In this document: piece after piece, positions 26,158 through 35,263 of the stretch
How positions within the stretch are numbered: the stretch's first letter is position 1
Layout of the letters: every line of letters starts with the position of its first letter
Made by a program: the position numbers and the translations under genes
Assembly: GCA_024684435.1 (NCBI GenBank)
Contig: JAIKWV010000018.1
Span: 24,292-88,291 of the forward strand
Reading direction: 5' to 3'
DNA length: 64,000 bases
Source: Clostridiales bacterium
Lineage (GTDB): Bacteria > Bacillota > Clostridia > Oscillospirales > Acutalibacteraceae
The notes under the pieces: generated by a model
Databases searched by the model: none
The model's input: only the letters and a program-made list of their open reading frames with translations
Told to the model about the DNA's origin: nothing

Positions 26158-28059
26158 TCAGTACCACAAAAATCCCAACGCCAGATATTTTATCAGGTAC
26201 TGCCACCACGCGTAATACACCGTGACCTTTGTGAAAGCGGCGACAGGTTCCCCTGAAGCAGGGAAAGAAACGGCGCTCACCAAAACAGAACCTTTTCCGG
26301 TGCCGGTCACCCTGCCCTGAGAATCCACCCGGGCGATGCTCCGATCCCCGGAAACATAGGTCACACCGTCCCCTGTCGTTTTTAAAGTCTTTGATGAACG
26401 GTATCTCAGCCGCAGCTCATCCGCTGTGTTGGTCACGTATCTTATTTCATAATTCTCCCTGTTCGGCAGCCAGACTGTAAGCGCGCCGTTTCCAGTACCG
26501 ATAACAACGCTGCCTGCCGCCTTCATAAGCTCTTTGTCAACGGTGTTGAGTACCGTCCTGCCCACAAGCGCGCCGGTGTCCCTGCGGTATATTTCGATAT
26601 CTTTATCCGTTTTTATTTCTGTTCTGTTTGAGCTTCTGGGAGCAAGCAGCTCAGCCTCGGTCATGGTTGTAACGAATGCCATGTATGCGCTGATGTTGTG
26701 AGCGGAATTGAAAACATGGCCGGAGGTCTTTACGGAGTCTATTAGCTGCTCCAGCTTAAAGTCCGAAATCAGAAGGATAAACTTTCCGTATTTCGTATAA
26801 ATATCCTCCGGCAGCAGAAGCTTCAGCGCGGAATCCGGCGTAAGGCTGTCTATATCCGCGTTCTTGCTCCTGAGCCAATCTCCCGCGGAGGCGAAGCCCT
26901 CGGCTTCCATCATATAATCCATAAACTCCCTGTACACGGCGCAGGTGTTTGGCATGAGCCATGCGATAAGCAGATTTACAAGACCGTCTTTCAAGCGCTC
27001 GTCTTTTTCCGCCTCAAAACGTCCGCTGAGGATGGGACAGACCGTAGTGGTAAAAAATTCATACATGGTCTTGTACCCGATGCCCGCGTCCATTTTTACC
27101 GTGTACATACCCTCAACGTTTTTGATCCTCTGCGTTATTGTTTTGAAAAGCTTATAAATAGGTTCCTCGCCGCTGTCAAGAGAATAAAATGTCTGACCGG
27201 AATACAGCTTGAATTTAGCTTCCATTCTTGATCTGTATTCCGAGTATTCGATATATTTCCCGTTTATCTGACCGGAACCGGTGGTCTTGCCGGGAAGTGT
27301 GAGGACTGTGCCGTATTTGCCGTATCCCCATTCCGCCGGCATACAACGGGGCACGAAATCCTCCGGGTTGACAAAGTTGAATATCCGGAGATATTTTTCG
27401 TCGTTGATATCCTTCGCCTTTGAATTGTTCGGTGATGCAAAGGTGTAGGTAAAAATATTTTCCTTTGAGGTATATTTTTCGCTGTCAATAAGCTTTTTGG
27501 CAAACAGATCGGCTATCGCGGCTCCGCGGCTGTGCCCGGATATCATGAGCTTTAAGGGCTTGTCCTCGGGAACGACATCGGAGATATATTTTTCAACTAT
27601 CTTTTCAATGTACTCTTCCCCGGCCGCAAAGCCTCTGTGGATATCTCCGGTGCCCGGGTCGAAATTATCGTACCACTGATCGCCGGCAGAATTGATGAGG
27701 GAAACGGAAACCAGGTACCACTCATCGGTTCCGTTTCGGATCTTTTTTGAGCTTATGATATGGTCTATCTCCGTGGCGGCGGTATGTATCTCATAGACTA
27801 TGTCGCCCAGACCGTAGACCTTCGCAATGGCGTTTCTCAGCACCTGTTCCCCGCAGCTGCCGTAGTAAAGTATCAGGGACGCAGCCTTTGCAATGTTGTC
27901 ATTATAAAATTTTGAGTCGCCTGAAAAATCTTCGTAGGTGAGCTTGTAACTGTCCGCTCCGCTCACCGTCACAAGAGGCAGAACGGCAACGGTAAGGCAA
28001 ACGAACAGAGCTATGACCGCTTTCAAGATTTTTTTAGTACGCAAGATAATCACCTTCAT
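26158..28059 (-). CDS. Secreted class 3 lipase-like hydrolase with Ig-like domain
   Basis: A 633-residue exported protein. A signal peptide (residues 12-34, VIALFVCLTVAVLPLVTVSG) precedes an alpha/beta hydrolase domain of the fungal lipase type, with the nucleophile elbow SGHSRGAA (Ser177) and TFASPNNS beyond. A bacterial Ig-like (BIG2) domain follows near residues 545-610 (VSGDRSIARVDSQGRVTGTG). The protein ends in a hydrophobic segment (YAWWQYLIKYLALGFLWY) that could hold it in the membrane. It overlaps the TagF-like gene by 4 bases inside a polysaccharide operon, so it may trim or modify acyl groups on the surface polymer. That role is inference. Confidence 0.75.
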   Translation of the reverse strand: MKVIILRTKKILKAVIALFVCLTVAVLPLVTVSGADSYKLTYEDFSGDSKFYNDNIAKAASLILYYGSCGEQVLRNAIAKVYGLGDIVYEIHTAATEIDHIISSKKIRNGTDEWYLVSVSLINSAGDQWYDNFDPGTGDIHRGFAAGEEYIEKIVEKYISDVVPEDKPLKLMISGHSRGAAIADLFAKKLIDSEKYTSKENIFTYTFASPNNSKAKDINDEKYLRIFNFVNPEDFVPRCMPAEWGYGKYGTVLTLPGKTTGSGQINGKYIEYSEYRSRMEAKFKLYSGQTFYSLDSGEEPIYKLFKTITQRIKNVEGMYTVKMDAGIGYKTMYEFFTTTVCPILSGRFEAEKDERLKDGLVNLLIAWLMPNTCAVYREFMDYMMEAEGFASAGDWLRSKNADIDSLTPDSALKLLLPEDIYTKYGKFILLISDFKLEQLIDSVKTSGHVFNSAHNISAYMAFVTTMTEAELLAPRSSNRTEIKTDKDIEIYRRDTGALVGRTVLNTVDKELMKAAGSVVIGTGNGALTVWLPNRENYEIRYVTNTADELRLRYRSSKTLKTTGDGVTYVSGDRSIARVDSQGRVTGTGKGSVLVSAVSFPASGEPVAAFTKVTVYYAWWQYLIKYLALGFLWY

Positions 28060-30683
28060 TCGATCAATGCCTGATAAAGCGCCTCGCAGTGATCGTCTAT
28101 ATCAAAGAACATACCTTCCATTCGATCTGTATATTTTTTGTCCGGGACACAGTTATTCTCAAGCAAAGCAATAACGTCGTTTACCGCCTTCTCCGGTTCA
28201 GAGGAAAGCTCGCCGAAACCCTCTTCAAAGGGGATGTCCAGCTTTCTGTAATGGTTGAGTCCCGCCTCAAACAGCTCCAGATCCGGGACAAAATATAATA
28301 TCGGTCTTTTCAAAAATACGAAATCAAAATAGAATGAGGAAAAGTCCGTTATAAACAGGCTGTAGGAAAATTCGTCAACGGTGCTGTCCGCAAGGCGCAC
28401 GACCTCGCCGTCCAGATCATAATATTCCTCATACATACGGAAGTTTGGATGAAGCTTGAAATCCAGAACATAGCCCTTTTCCTTAAGAGCCTTTATCAGC
28501 CGCTCATCGGTAAGGAAGGCAAGGGTGTTCTTATAAAATTCCGAAGCCAGGAACGCCTTTTCGTTGGATATCCAGCTGCCCTTTCCGTCACCCCGCACAA
28601 GGAATTTTCTCCAGGTTGGAGCAAAGAGAATTTTCTTTTCCGCCTTGCGGGTCCGGTCTATATGGTCATACCGGGGCATACCGCTCTTGATGAGGAACCT
28701 GTCCTCAAAGCCGTAATTCTCAACAAGGCTTTTTGCCTCAAATTCTGTGGATATGACCTCCCTGTCCAACATCATCCTGTCTAAAGAATACATGGTGGGC
28801 AGGTTCGCATGAAGTACTCCGTGCTGAAGATATATGACCTCAAAGTCCGTCAGGTCGGAGAAAAATCTCATGGCTCCGTAAGGGTAGGATAAGATATCCC
28901 TGAGACCGTAGAATGATGTGATCATCTTATCGGCGGCAAGGCACATGAGCCTGTGCCTGACCGAACCGTACACCAACAGCATATTCTTCTGTTCAGGGGT
29001 GAACCATCCCCGGATATCCGCTTCCGCATTGTAAACGTAGTAGCGCGTGATACCGTCGGATTTCCCCGAATCGTGAAGGAACTGATAGTAGGCGTTGTCC
29101 TTGACCGTCTTTGAGGAATCGCAGTAGATCCATATTTTGTGCTTTTTCTTGTAATATGGCGCGTATAATCTGGTAAGCATATTGCGGAAACCTGTTTTCG
29201 GAGCATAGGCAACGCTTCTTATTATCTCTCTCAGCCTGTTGAAAACATTCGCCTTTGAAAATTTAACTGTATTCTTTTTGCACTTTATATTCGTGTTTCC
29301 GCTGATATATTTATTTCTTTTCAGCTTGCGGCAAAACGGGTTGCTTGCGGGGTAGGAGAAATACATGGGATACTCTCTGCCCTTAAGCTTTACGGCAAAA
29401 ATGAGCTTAGTTCCCGGCACCGCCTTTGTTTTGTATGTGAAGCTCTTGAAATTATTCGTTTTTGTTTTGGACTGAAAAATGCTCAAAGAGGATTCCCTGA
29501 GTTTTATCGTTTCGGTACTGCTGTCTTTGCCCTTTATCTTAGTGACGGTCATTTCCACCTCATCGGTGAAGTTCAGGGCAAGGCATTTTATCGCCCCCAC
29601 CATAGATACCTCGCCGTTTTTGAGGTGAAATCTTGTCATGTAGACCTCGATCTTTTTATAATCGTGTATCAACTCGCCGTCCAGACGGATGGTGTACCGC
29701 TCGCTGTCGCTCACATCGACCGTCACGCGATCCCCGTAAATGAGCCCGAAAACATAGAGCTTGTGGGCGTAGGGCATAAGCGGATAAAAGGCTATTATAT
29801 CGTAGTCGACTTTTTTAAGCAGAGCTACTATCCTGTCAAATTCCCGGTCAAAAGCCTCCCCCTTGTAATGATAGGGCCAGAGCACGTCCGATTTGAGCTT
29901 CCAGCGGAAGTCATTAAAGAAATAAGCCTGAACAAATTTTGGTACAATGTCCTCTGAAAGGAAGCTTTCCCACATCTCCATGGTCTTTTCATAGATATAA
30001 TACGGGTGCCCCCTCCTGAGCCCTGTAGCGCTGGCAACGTTTTTGTAGTAATAATAGATCGCCGGTTCATAGTAGCCGATCTTATGCTTGTCAAGGAGTA
30101 TGCTGATTATATATTTCTGATCTTCATGGAAGGTCATGGATGTGTCGAACTTGACGTTGTTTTCACCGAAATTTTTTACCACGATGTTCATATTTGTCTG
30201 AACAAAATATGTATAATCCGGGTCCTCCAGATCATATATCCCCGTGGAATTTATAAACCTGTACCGGAAATGATTTATGGGCTTTACTTTGCCCTCATTG
30301 TCCTGATACTCGGTATAGGTGAGCAGATCTATTTCATCATAATGCTTGTCAAAATAATTGCATAAGCCTTTAAGGGCGTTTTTTGAAAGATAGTCATCGG
30401 AATCAAGGTATACGATATATTTGCCCTGAGCGTTTTCGATGCCCTTGTTTCTTGCGAAGGACACTCCGCTGTTCTCTATATGAAAGACCTTTATCCAGTC
30501 ATATTTTGAAGCGTAATCATCACAGATGGCGGGACTTGAATCCGTGGAACCGTCGTCAATGAGCAGCACCTCAAATTTATTCTTGCCGAGGGTCTGGGAT
30601 ATGAGAGAATCTATGCATCTTCCCAGATAATCTTCAACATTGAACACGGGAACGATAACGGACGCCCGATATTTAAAATCCAC
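28056..30683 (-). CDS. GT2-TagF fusion: glycosyltransferase and glycerophosphotransferase
   Basis: An 875-residue two-domain polymerase. Residues 1-230 are a family 2 glycosyltransferase (SVIVPVFNVEDYLGRCI, IDDGSTDSS, YLDSDDY). Residues about 500-875 match CDP-glycerol:poly(glycerophosphate) transferases of the TagF/TagB type, with YLQHGVLH, ILFAPTWR and ITDFSSFYFDF. Together they could build a phosphoglycerol-substituted, teichoic-acid-like polymer at the inner membrane. The start is a GTG at 30683, with AAGGAG upstream. It is the first gene of the polysaccharide operon and overlaps the lipase gene by 4 bases. Confidence 0.86.
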   Translation of the reverse strand: MDFKYRASVIVPVFNVEDYLGRCIDSLISQTLGKNKFEVLLIDDGSTDSSPAICDDYASKYDWIKVFHIENSGVSFARNKGIENAQGKYIVYLDSDDYLSKNALKGLCNYFDKHYDEIDLLTYTEYQDNEGKVKPINHFRYRFINSTGIYDLEDPDYTYFVQTNMNIVVKNFGENNVKFDTSMTFHEDQKYIISILLDKHKIGYYEPAIYYYYKNVASATGLRRGHPYYIYEKTMEMWESFLSEDIVPKFVQAYFFNDFRWKLKSDVLWPYHYKGEAFDREFDRIVALLKKVDYDIIAFYPLMPYAHKLYVFGLIYGDRVTVDVSDSERYTIRLDGELIHDYKKIEVYMTRFHLKNGEVSMVGAIKCLALNFTDEVEMTVTKIKGKDSSTETIKLRESSLSIFQSKTKTNNFKSFTYKTKAVPGTKLIFAVKLKGREYPMYFSYPASNPFCRKLKRNKYISGNTNIKCKKNTVKFSKANVFNRLREIIRSVAYAPKTGFRNMLTRLYAPYYKKKHKIWIYCDSSKTVKDNAYYQFLHDSGKSDGITRYYVYNAEADIRGWFTPEQKNMLLVYGSVRHRLMCLAADKMITSFYGLRDILSYPYGAMRFFSDLTDFEVIYLQHGVLHANLPTMYSLDRMMLDREVISTEFEAKSLVENYGFEDRFLIKSGMPRYDHIDRTRKAEKKILFAPTWRKFLVRGDGKGSWISNEKAFLASEFYKNTLAFLTDERLIKALKEKGYVLDFKLHPNFRMYEEYYDLDGEVVRLADSTVDEFSYSLFITDFSSFYFDFVFLKRPILYFVPDLELFEAGLNHYRKLDIPFEEGFGELSSEPEKAVNDVIALLENNCVPDKKYTDRMEGMFFDIDDHCEALYQALIE

Positions 30684-30739
30684 TGTATGATCATCTCCTT
30701 TCGGGGGTAATCTCCTGATACTTAAAATTATCTTATTAT

Positions 30740-30768
30740 ACTATAACATAAAGAAAAAGTTTTTTCAA
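30740..30768 (-). promoter_or_regulatory. Promoter of the polysaccharide operon
   Basis: On the minus strand TTGAAA (30768-30763) and TATAGT (30745-30740) are 17 bp apart. A TATAAT overlaps at 30740-30735 but has no matching -35 box. It lies about 55 bases before the GTG start of the first gene. Confidence 0.5.
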
Positions 30769-30869
30769 GCACGGTATATAAGGTTGATATTGCCTGTCCG
30801 TACCCCTTGCAAAAGCAATGACGATATGATAAACTGTACTGGCAAAATCAATTGATCGGGAGGAATATT

Positions 30870-31781
30870 ATGCTTGAACAAATCGCGGATCTGATCCATT
30901 TATCCAGACGGCAGACAAGATCTCTGTCGGAGATAGGTGACATTATAAAAGAGCTTATGTCGGGAGGCGTTCCGCTGAAAAAAGCGCTTTCCTGTCTGCT
31001 TATCATGGCAGAGCTTTTTGGGGTCGTTTTCTTCAACACAGCCGTCACCCCGCACGGACAGACGCTTGACCTGACCGGTTACGACCTTGTATTCTGTGAA
31101 GAATTTGAAGGAGATTCACTGAACACGGATCTGTGGTTCTCACGAAATAATGGCGAACGCAGAGGCGGATTCAACGCCGCGTCCCAGATAAAAGTCAAGG
31201 ACGGCAAGCTGGTTATCACCGGCGAATACCTTGAAGACGGGACCTACGGTGAGGGCTGGTACGGCGCGGCAATATCGCTGCACAAAAAATACAAGCAGGG
31301 CTATTTTGAGATAAAATGCATCTGCAACGACAGCCCGGATTTCTGGAGCGCATTCTGGATACAGGCGGATCACCCCTACGAACATGACATTTCAAAGGGC
31401 GGCATTGGCGGCGCTGAGCTGGATATTTTCGAGTCCGACAATTACGAAGAAAAGCTGCCCAGCTACCACAACTCCGTGACCCAGACCATCCACTGCAACG
31501 GCGTTGACGACGACGTGGAGAACATCGACTCCTACAGACTGGGCAGCTTCAAAGGAAAGGACATATACCACACCTACAACACCTACGGTCTTGAATGGAC
31601 GGAGGACGAATATATCTTCTATGTCAACGGCGTGGAAACGACCCGCACCTCCTTCGGCAACGGCGTTTCTCAGGAAGAAGAATGGGTGATCGTTTCTCTG
31701 GAACTCCCGGAAGAAATAAACTTAAGCAAAGACACAAAGACGGAATTTATCGTGGACTATGTAAAGATCTGGCAAAAGTAA
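30870..31781 (+). CDS. Membrane-anchored GH16 glycoside hydrolase
   Basis: A 303-residue enzyme with a GH16 laminarinase/lichenase-type jelly-roll domain (about residues 70-303). The catalytic motif ExDxxE is seen as AELDIFES, and WTEDEYIFYVNG is another family mark. Residues 35-58 (KKALSCLLIMAELFGVVFFN) form a single hydrophobic anchor preceded by a 35-residue cytoplasmic tail, an unusual N-terminus for GH16. The start at 30870 is chosen for the GGGAGGA site 6 bases upstream. The substrate is a beta-glucan or related polysaccharide; it could also remodel the organism's own surface glycan, since its gene is divergent from that operon. Confidence 0.85.
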   Translation: MLEQIADLIHLSRRQTRSLSEIGDIIKELMSGGVPLKKALSCLLIMAELFGVVFFNTAVTPHGQTLDLTGYDLVFCEEFEGDSLNTDLWFSRNNGERRGGFNAASQIKVKDGKLVITGEYLEDGTYGEGWYGAAISLHKKYKQGYFEIKCICNDSPDFWSAFWIQADHPYEHDISKGGIGGAELDIFESDNYEEKLPSYHNSVTQTIHCNGVDDDVENIDSYRLGSFKGKDIYHTYNTYGLEWTEDEYIFYVNGVETTRTSFGNGVSQEEEWVIVSLELPEEINLSKDTKTEFIVDYVKIWQK

Positions 31782-31793
31782 AAAGACAAAAGG

Positions 31794-31830
31794 CACCGGG
31801 GAGGCGATCATTGCTTCCCCGGTGATTTTC
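31794..31830. terminator. Bidirectional terminator
   Basis: CACCGGGGAGGC (31794-31805) pairs with GCTTCCCCGGTG (31813-31824) over 12 bp with one G-T wobble and a 7-base loop. It is T-rich on the plus side and A-rich on the other. It lies between the convergent GH16 and sugar-kinase genes and probably serves both. Confidence 0.85.
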
Positions 31831-31845
31831 TGTTTATTGAATTTT

Positions 31846-32922
31846 TTATCTCTTTACTCTTGCATTGCCGCCCCAGATGCTCCAGATCTGCTCTTCGTCA
31901 GCAGGCTGAGCATAGTCCGTGAGGAATGTGGTGGCAAGGGCGCCGCTCGCCCAGCCAAACTGGATCCACTTTTCAGGTTCCATGCCGGTGAGGATAGCGT
32001 AAAGCAGACCGCCCACAAAGCCGTCGCCGCCGCCTATTCTGTCAAGGACGGTTATCTGACGGGGCTCCACTACCTGCCACTGGTCGTCGGCGAACATGAT
32101 AGCTCCCCAAAGGTGAGAATTAACGCTGACCACCTGACGGAGGGTCGTTGCATAGACGGAGGTGTTCGGGAACGCCTTGCGGACGCGCTGGATCATTTCC
32201 TTAAAGCTGTTGATCTTGGAAGCGATATCTTTTCCGCCTGCCTCGGGACCCTGTATGCCTAAGCAGAGCTGGAAATCTTCCTCGTTGCCCACAAGGATGT
32301 CGGAGATGGAAGCTATCTCTGTGAAAATATCATGGAGCTCCTGCTCTCTTCCCTCCCAGAATGAGGCTCTGTAGTTCAGGTCAAATGAAATGAGGGTGCC
32401 GTACTTCTTTGCTGTGCGGGCAAGCTCAAGGCAGAACTGACTGGTCTCCGGTGAAAGAGCGCCCACAAGACCGGAAAGGTGAAGTATGCCTACGCCCTCC
32501 TGACCGAAAATTCTCTCAAGGTCAAAATCCTTGACATTAAGGGTCCTGCCCACTTCGCCGGCTCTGTCGTTGAAGACGCGGGGGCCTCTTGTGCCGTAGC
32601 CGCTGTCGGCAAGATTGAACTGGTGACGGTAACCCCAGGGGCCGCCCTGTTCCACGTCCTTGCCCTCAAATTCCATATTGCGGGCGCGGAGGTTGCTCTT
32701 GATAAACTTGGCTATGGGGCTGTCCTTAACAAAGGTGGTGAGTACCTTTACGGGAAGACCAAGATACGAGGAAATGCTCGCCACGTTGGTCTCAGCGCTG
32801 GTTGCCTGCATGGTGAACAGCTCCGATGAATGAACGGGCTGACCGTTCTGGGGGCAGATGCGCACGCCCATGCTGGTGGGCACTACAAGAGCGTATTTAT
32901 AATCTTTCTTTAAATTCATCAT
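31846..32922 (-). CDS. PfkB-family sugar (acid) kinase
   Basis: A 358-residue ribokinase-like kinase. The ATP-site motif DRIGGGDGFVGGLLYAI with its catalytic Asp is clear, and the middle part (SFDLNYRASFWEG) resembles 2-keto-3-deoxygluconate kinases. It is last in the operon larA-PHP-gnd-pfkB, 25 bases after gnd. The partners argue for a substrate in sugar-acid metabolism, such as ketodeoxygluconate or gluconate, but this cannot be decided from sequence alone. Confidence 0.8.
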   Translation of the reverse strand: MMNLKKDYKYALVVPTSMGVRICPQNGQPVHSSELFTMQATSAETNVASISSYLGLPVKVLTTFVKDSPIAKFIKSNLRARNMEFEGKDVEQGGPWGYRHQFNLADSGYGTRGPRVFNDRAGEVGRTLNVKDFDLERIFGQEGVGILHLSGLVGALSPETSQFCLELARTAKKYGTLISFDLNYRASFWEGREQELHDIFTEIASISDILVGNEEDFQLCLGIQGPEAGGKDIASKINSFKEMIQRVRKAFPNTSVYATTLRQVVSVNSHLWGAIMFADDQWQVVEPRQITVLDRIGGGDGFVGGLLYAILTGMEPEKWIQFGWASGALATTFLTDYAQPADEEQIWSIWGGNARVKR

Positions 32923-32947
32923 TATAGATCATTCCTTTCGGAGAATA

Positions 32948-34399
32948 TTATGCATTGTACTGGGTGGAGGCGGTGTTTCCGCCGGTACCTGTCCAGTTGG
33001 TGTGGAAGAACTGCCCGCGGGGCTGGTCGATGCGCTCATAGGTGTGGGCGCCGAAGTAGTCGCGCTGAGCCTGAAGCAGGTTTGCGGGGAGCCTCTCGCA
33101 GCGGTAGCCGTCGTAGTAGTTGAGAGCCGTGGTCATTGCGGGTACGGGAATACCGTTGAGCATTGCCGCTGAGCATACTCTGCGCCAGCCCGCCTGATTC
33201 TTTTCAATTATATTCTTAAAGTAGGGGTCAAGAAGCAGGTTCGTAAGCTCCGGATTATTTGTGTATGCTTCCTTGATCTTGCCGAGGAACACGCTGCGGA
33301 TTATGCAGCCGCCTCTCCACATGAGAGCTATGCCGCCGTAGTTAAGGTTCCAGCCGTAGTTCTTCGCCGCGGCGCGCATAAGGGTGTAGCCCTGTGCGTA
33401 GGAAACGATCTTTGAGGCGAAAAGAGCGTTCTTGAGATCTTCAAGGAAAGCCGCCTTGTCCCCTGTGAATTCGGGCTTGGGACCGTTGAGTATCTTGGAA
33501 GCAGCCACTCTTTCCTCCTTGATGGCGCTCAGACAGCGGGAGAAAACAGCCTCGCCGATAAGAGTAAGCGGTACGCCCTCGTCCAGAGCGGCAATACCCG
33601 TCCATTTGCCGGTACCCTTCTGTCCCGCGGTGTCAAGGATCTTTTCAACAAGAGCGGAACCGTCCGTGTCCTTGTGTTCCAGAATATGGCTGGTTATCTC
33701 GATAAGATAGCTGTCCAGCTCCGTGGTGTTCCACTGAGCAAATACTTCATGCATCTCGTCGTCGCTCATGCCGAGGTAATCTCTCATCAGCTGATACGCC
33801 TCGCAGATGAGCTGCATATCGCCGTACTCAATGCCGTTGTGCACCATCTTTACAAAGTGACCCGCGCCGTTTTCACCGACCCAGTCACAGCAGGGCAGAC
33901 CGCCCTCGACCTTGGCGCAGATAGCCTGCAAAATTGGCTTGACGGCTTCCCATGCCGCGGGTGAACCGCCGGGCATAAGGCTGGGGCCGTTCAGGGCGCC
34001 CTCCTCGCCGCCGGAAACGCCGGTGCCGATGTAGAGCAGACCTTTGCTCTCAACATAAGCGGTGCGGCGGATAGTGTCCGGGAAATGTGAATTGCCGCCG
34101 TCGATGATGATGTCGCCTTCCTCAAGCAGAGGGATAAGCGCCTCGATCATGGAGTCCACAGCCTGGCCCGCCTTGATCATCATCATGATCTTTCTGGGCT
34201 TTTCAAGGCTGGCAACAAGCTCCTCAAGAGAGTATGTGCCCACGATGTTCTTGCCCTTGGCTCTGCCTTCCACAAAGTCGGTGACCTTCTGGGTAGTACG
34301 GTTGAAAACCGATACGGTAAAGCCCTTGCTCTCCATGTTGATCACCAGATTCTCGCCCATTACGGCAAGTCCGATAAGTCCGATGTCGCTCTTTTTCAT
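32948..34399 (-). CDS. gnd: 6-Phosphogluconate dehydrogenase, decarboxylating
   Basis: A full-length 483-residue enzyme that oxidises 6-phosphogluconate to ribulose 5-phosphate with NADP+. The nucleotide-binding start IGLIGLAVMGENLVINMESKG, split by GxAxMG, is standard. The substrate motif GTGVSGGEEGALNGPSLMPGG and the C-terminal tail (QPRGQFFHTNWTG) are present. Its ATG shares one base with the stop of the PHP gene (TAATG), so the two are translationally coupled. The position beside a LarA homologue and a sugar kinase suggests gluconate use as well as the pentose phosphate route. Confidence 0.96.
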   Translation of the reverse strand: MKKSDIGLIGLAVMGENLVINMESKGFTVSVFNRTTQKVTDFVEGRAKGKNIVGTYSLEELVASLEKPRKIMMMIKAGQAVDSMIEALIPLLEEGDIIIDGGNSHFPDTIRRTAYVESKGLLYIGTGVSGGEEGALNGPSLMPGGSPAAWEAVKPILQAICAKVEGGLPCCDWVGENGAGHFVKMVHNGIEYGDMQLICEAYQLMRDYLGMSDDEMHEVFAQWNTTELDSYLIEITSHILEHKDTDGSALVEKILDTAGQKGTGKWTGIAALDEGVPLTLIGEAVFSRCLSAIKEERVAASKILNGPKPEFTGDKAAFLEDLKNALFASKIVSYAQGYTLMRAAAKNYGWNLNYGGIALMWRGGCIIRSVFLGKIKEAYTNNPELTNLLLDPYFKNIIEKNQAGWRRVCSAAMLNGIPVPAMTTALNYYDGYRCERLPANLLQAQRDYFGAHTYERIDQPRGQFFHTNWTGTGGNTASTQYNA

Positions 34400-35259
34400 T
34401 AGTCATTCAACCCTTTCTTCGCTTTATATGCTTTAATATTTTCTAAAACTGAATAAGGTATGCGCAAATTGCCTGTACCCCTGCCGATGGAAATATGGGG
34501 CTTCATTGCGCCGTGAAAATCAGTGCCGCCGCTTATTTGCAAATCAAGCTCCTTTGCCAGCTCCATGTAGCGGGTGTGCATATCCTCGGTGTACTCCGTG
34601 TAATAGCCCTCCACGCCGTCCAAGCCGTGTTCCTTAAGACCGGAGAGGAACACTCTCAACTCATCGTCGGTGAGATGGGTCTGATTAAGGTGCGCCACAA
34701 ATGACAGCCCTCCGGCGTTTTTGATAAGCTCCACCGCCTCCACGTCGCTGAGCGCCTGAATGGAGGAATAGGCGGGGCGGCCGTTGCTGAGATATTTGTC
34801 AAACGCCTCCTTGACGGAACCCACCTGACCCTTGTTGACCATGAGTCTTGCAAAGTGCGCCCGGCATAGTATTGTGCTGCCAGCCAGCTCCCTTGCCTCC
34901 TCCATTGTAACATCAAAGCCCAGATCCCGGAGTTTCCGGCAGGTCTCCTCCTGCCGCCTTTCACGCACGGTTTTTACGCTCTCAAGCGTATCCAGGAGAT
35001 TTTTGTTGTTGATATCAATGTAATAACCTAAAATATGGGTCTCCGTCTTTGAAACGGCAGACAGCTCTATGGCGGGAACTACCTCCACGCCGATTTTTTC
35101 ACCCTCCGCCATTGCCCTGGCAACGCCTTCCACGTTGTCGTGGTCGGAGAGAGCTATTGCGGCAAGTCCGGCTTTTTTTGCCTCGCGGACTACGTCCTCC
35201 GGCTCCATGGAACCGTCTGACTTAACTGAATGGGTATGCAGATCAATGTATTTTTCCAT
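34399..35259 (-). CDS. PHP-domain phosphoesterase
   Basis: A 286-residue metal-dependent phosphoesterase of the PHP superfamily. Metal-binding motifs DLHTHSVKSDG, ALSDHDNVEG and GGTDFHG are visible in the expected order. Family members include RNase AM (3',5'-nucleotide phosphatase) and similar small phosphatases. The start at 35259 (MEKYIDLHTH) is supported by AAGGA upstream; it lies 4 bases after the larA stop. The substrate is unknown. Its place between larA and gnd suggests either a sugar-phosphate substrate or simple operon co-membership. Confidence 0.82.
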   Translation of the reverse strand: MEKYIDLHTHSVKSDGSMEPEDVVREAKKAGLAAIALSDHDNVEGVARAMAEGEKIGVEVVPAIELSAVSKTETHILGYYIDINNKNLLDTLESVKTVRERRQEETCRKLRDLGFDVTMEEARELAGSTILCRAHFARLMVNKGQVGSVKEAFDKYLSNGRPAYSSIQALSDVEAVELIKNAGGLSFVAHLNQTHLTDDELRVFLSGLKEHGLDGVEGYYTEYTEDMHTRYMELAKELDLQISGGTDFHGAMKPHISIGRGTGNLRIPYSVLENIKAYKAKKGLND

Positions 35260-35263
35260 AATA

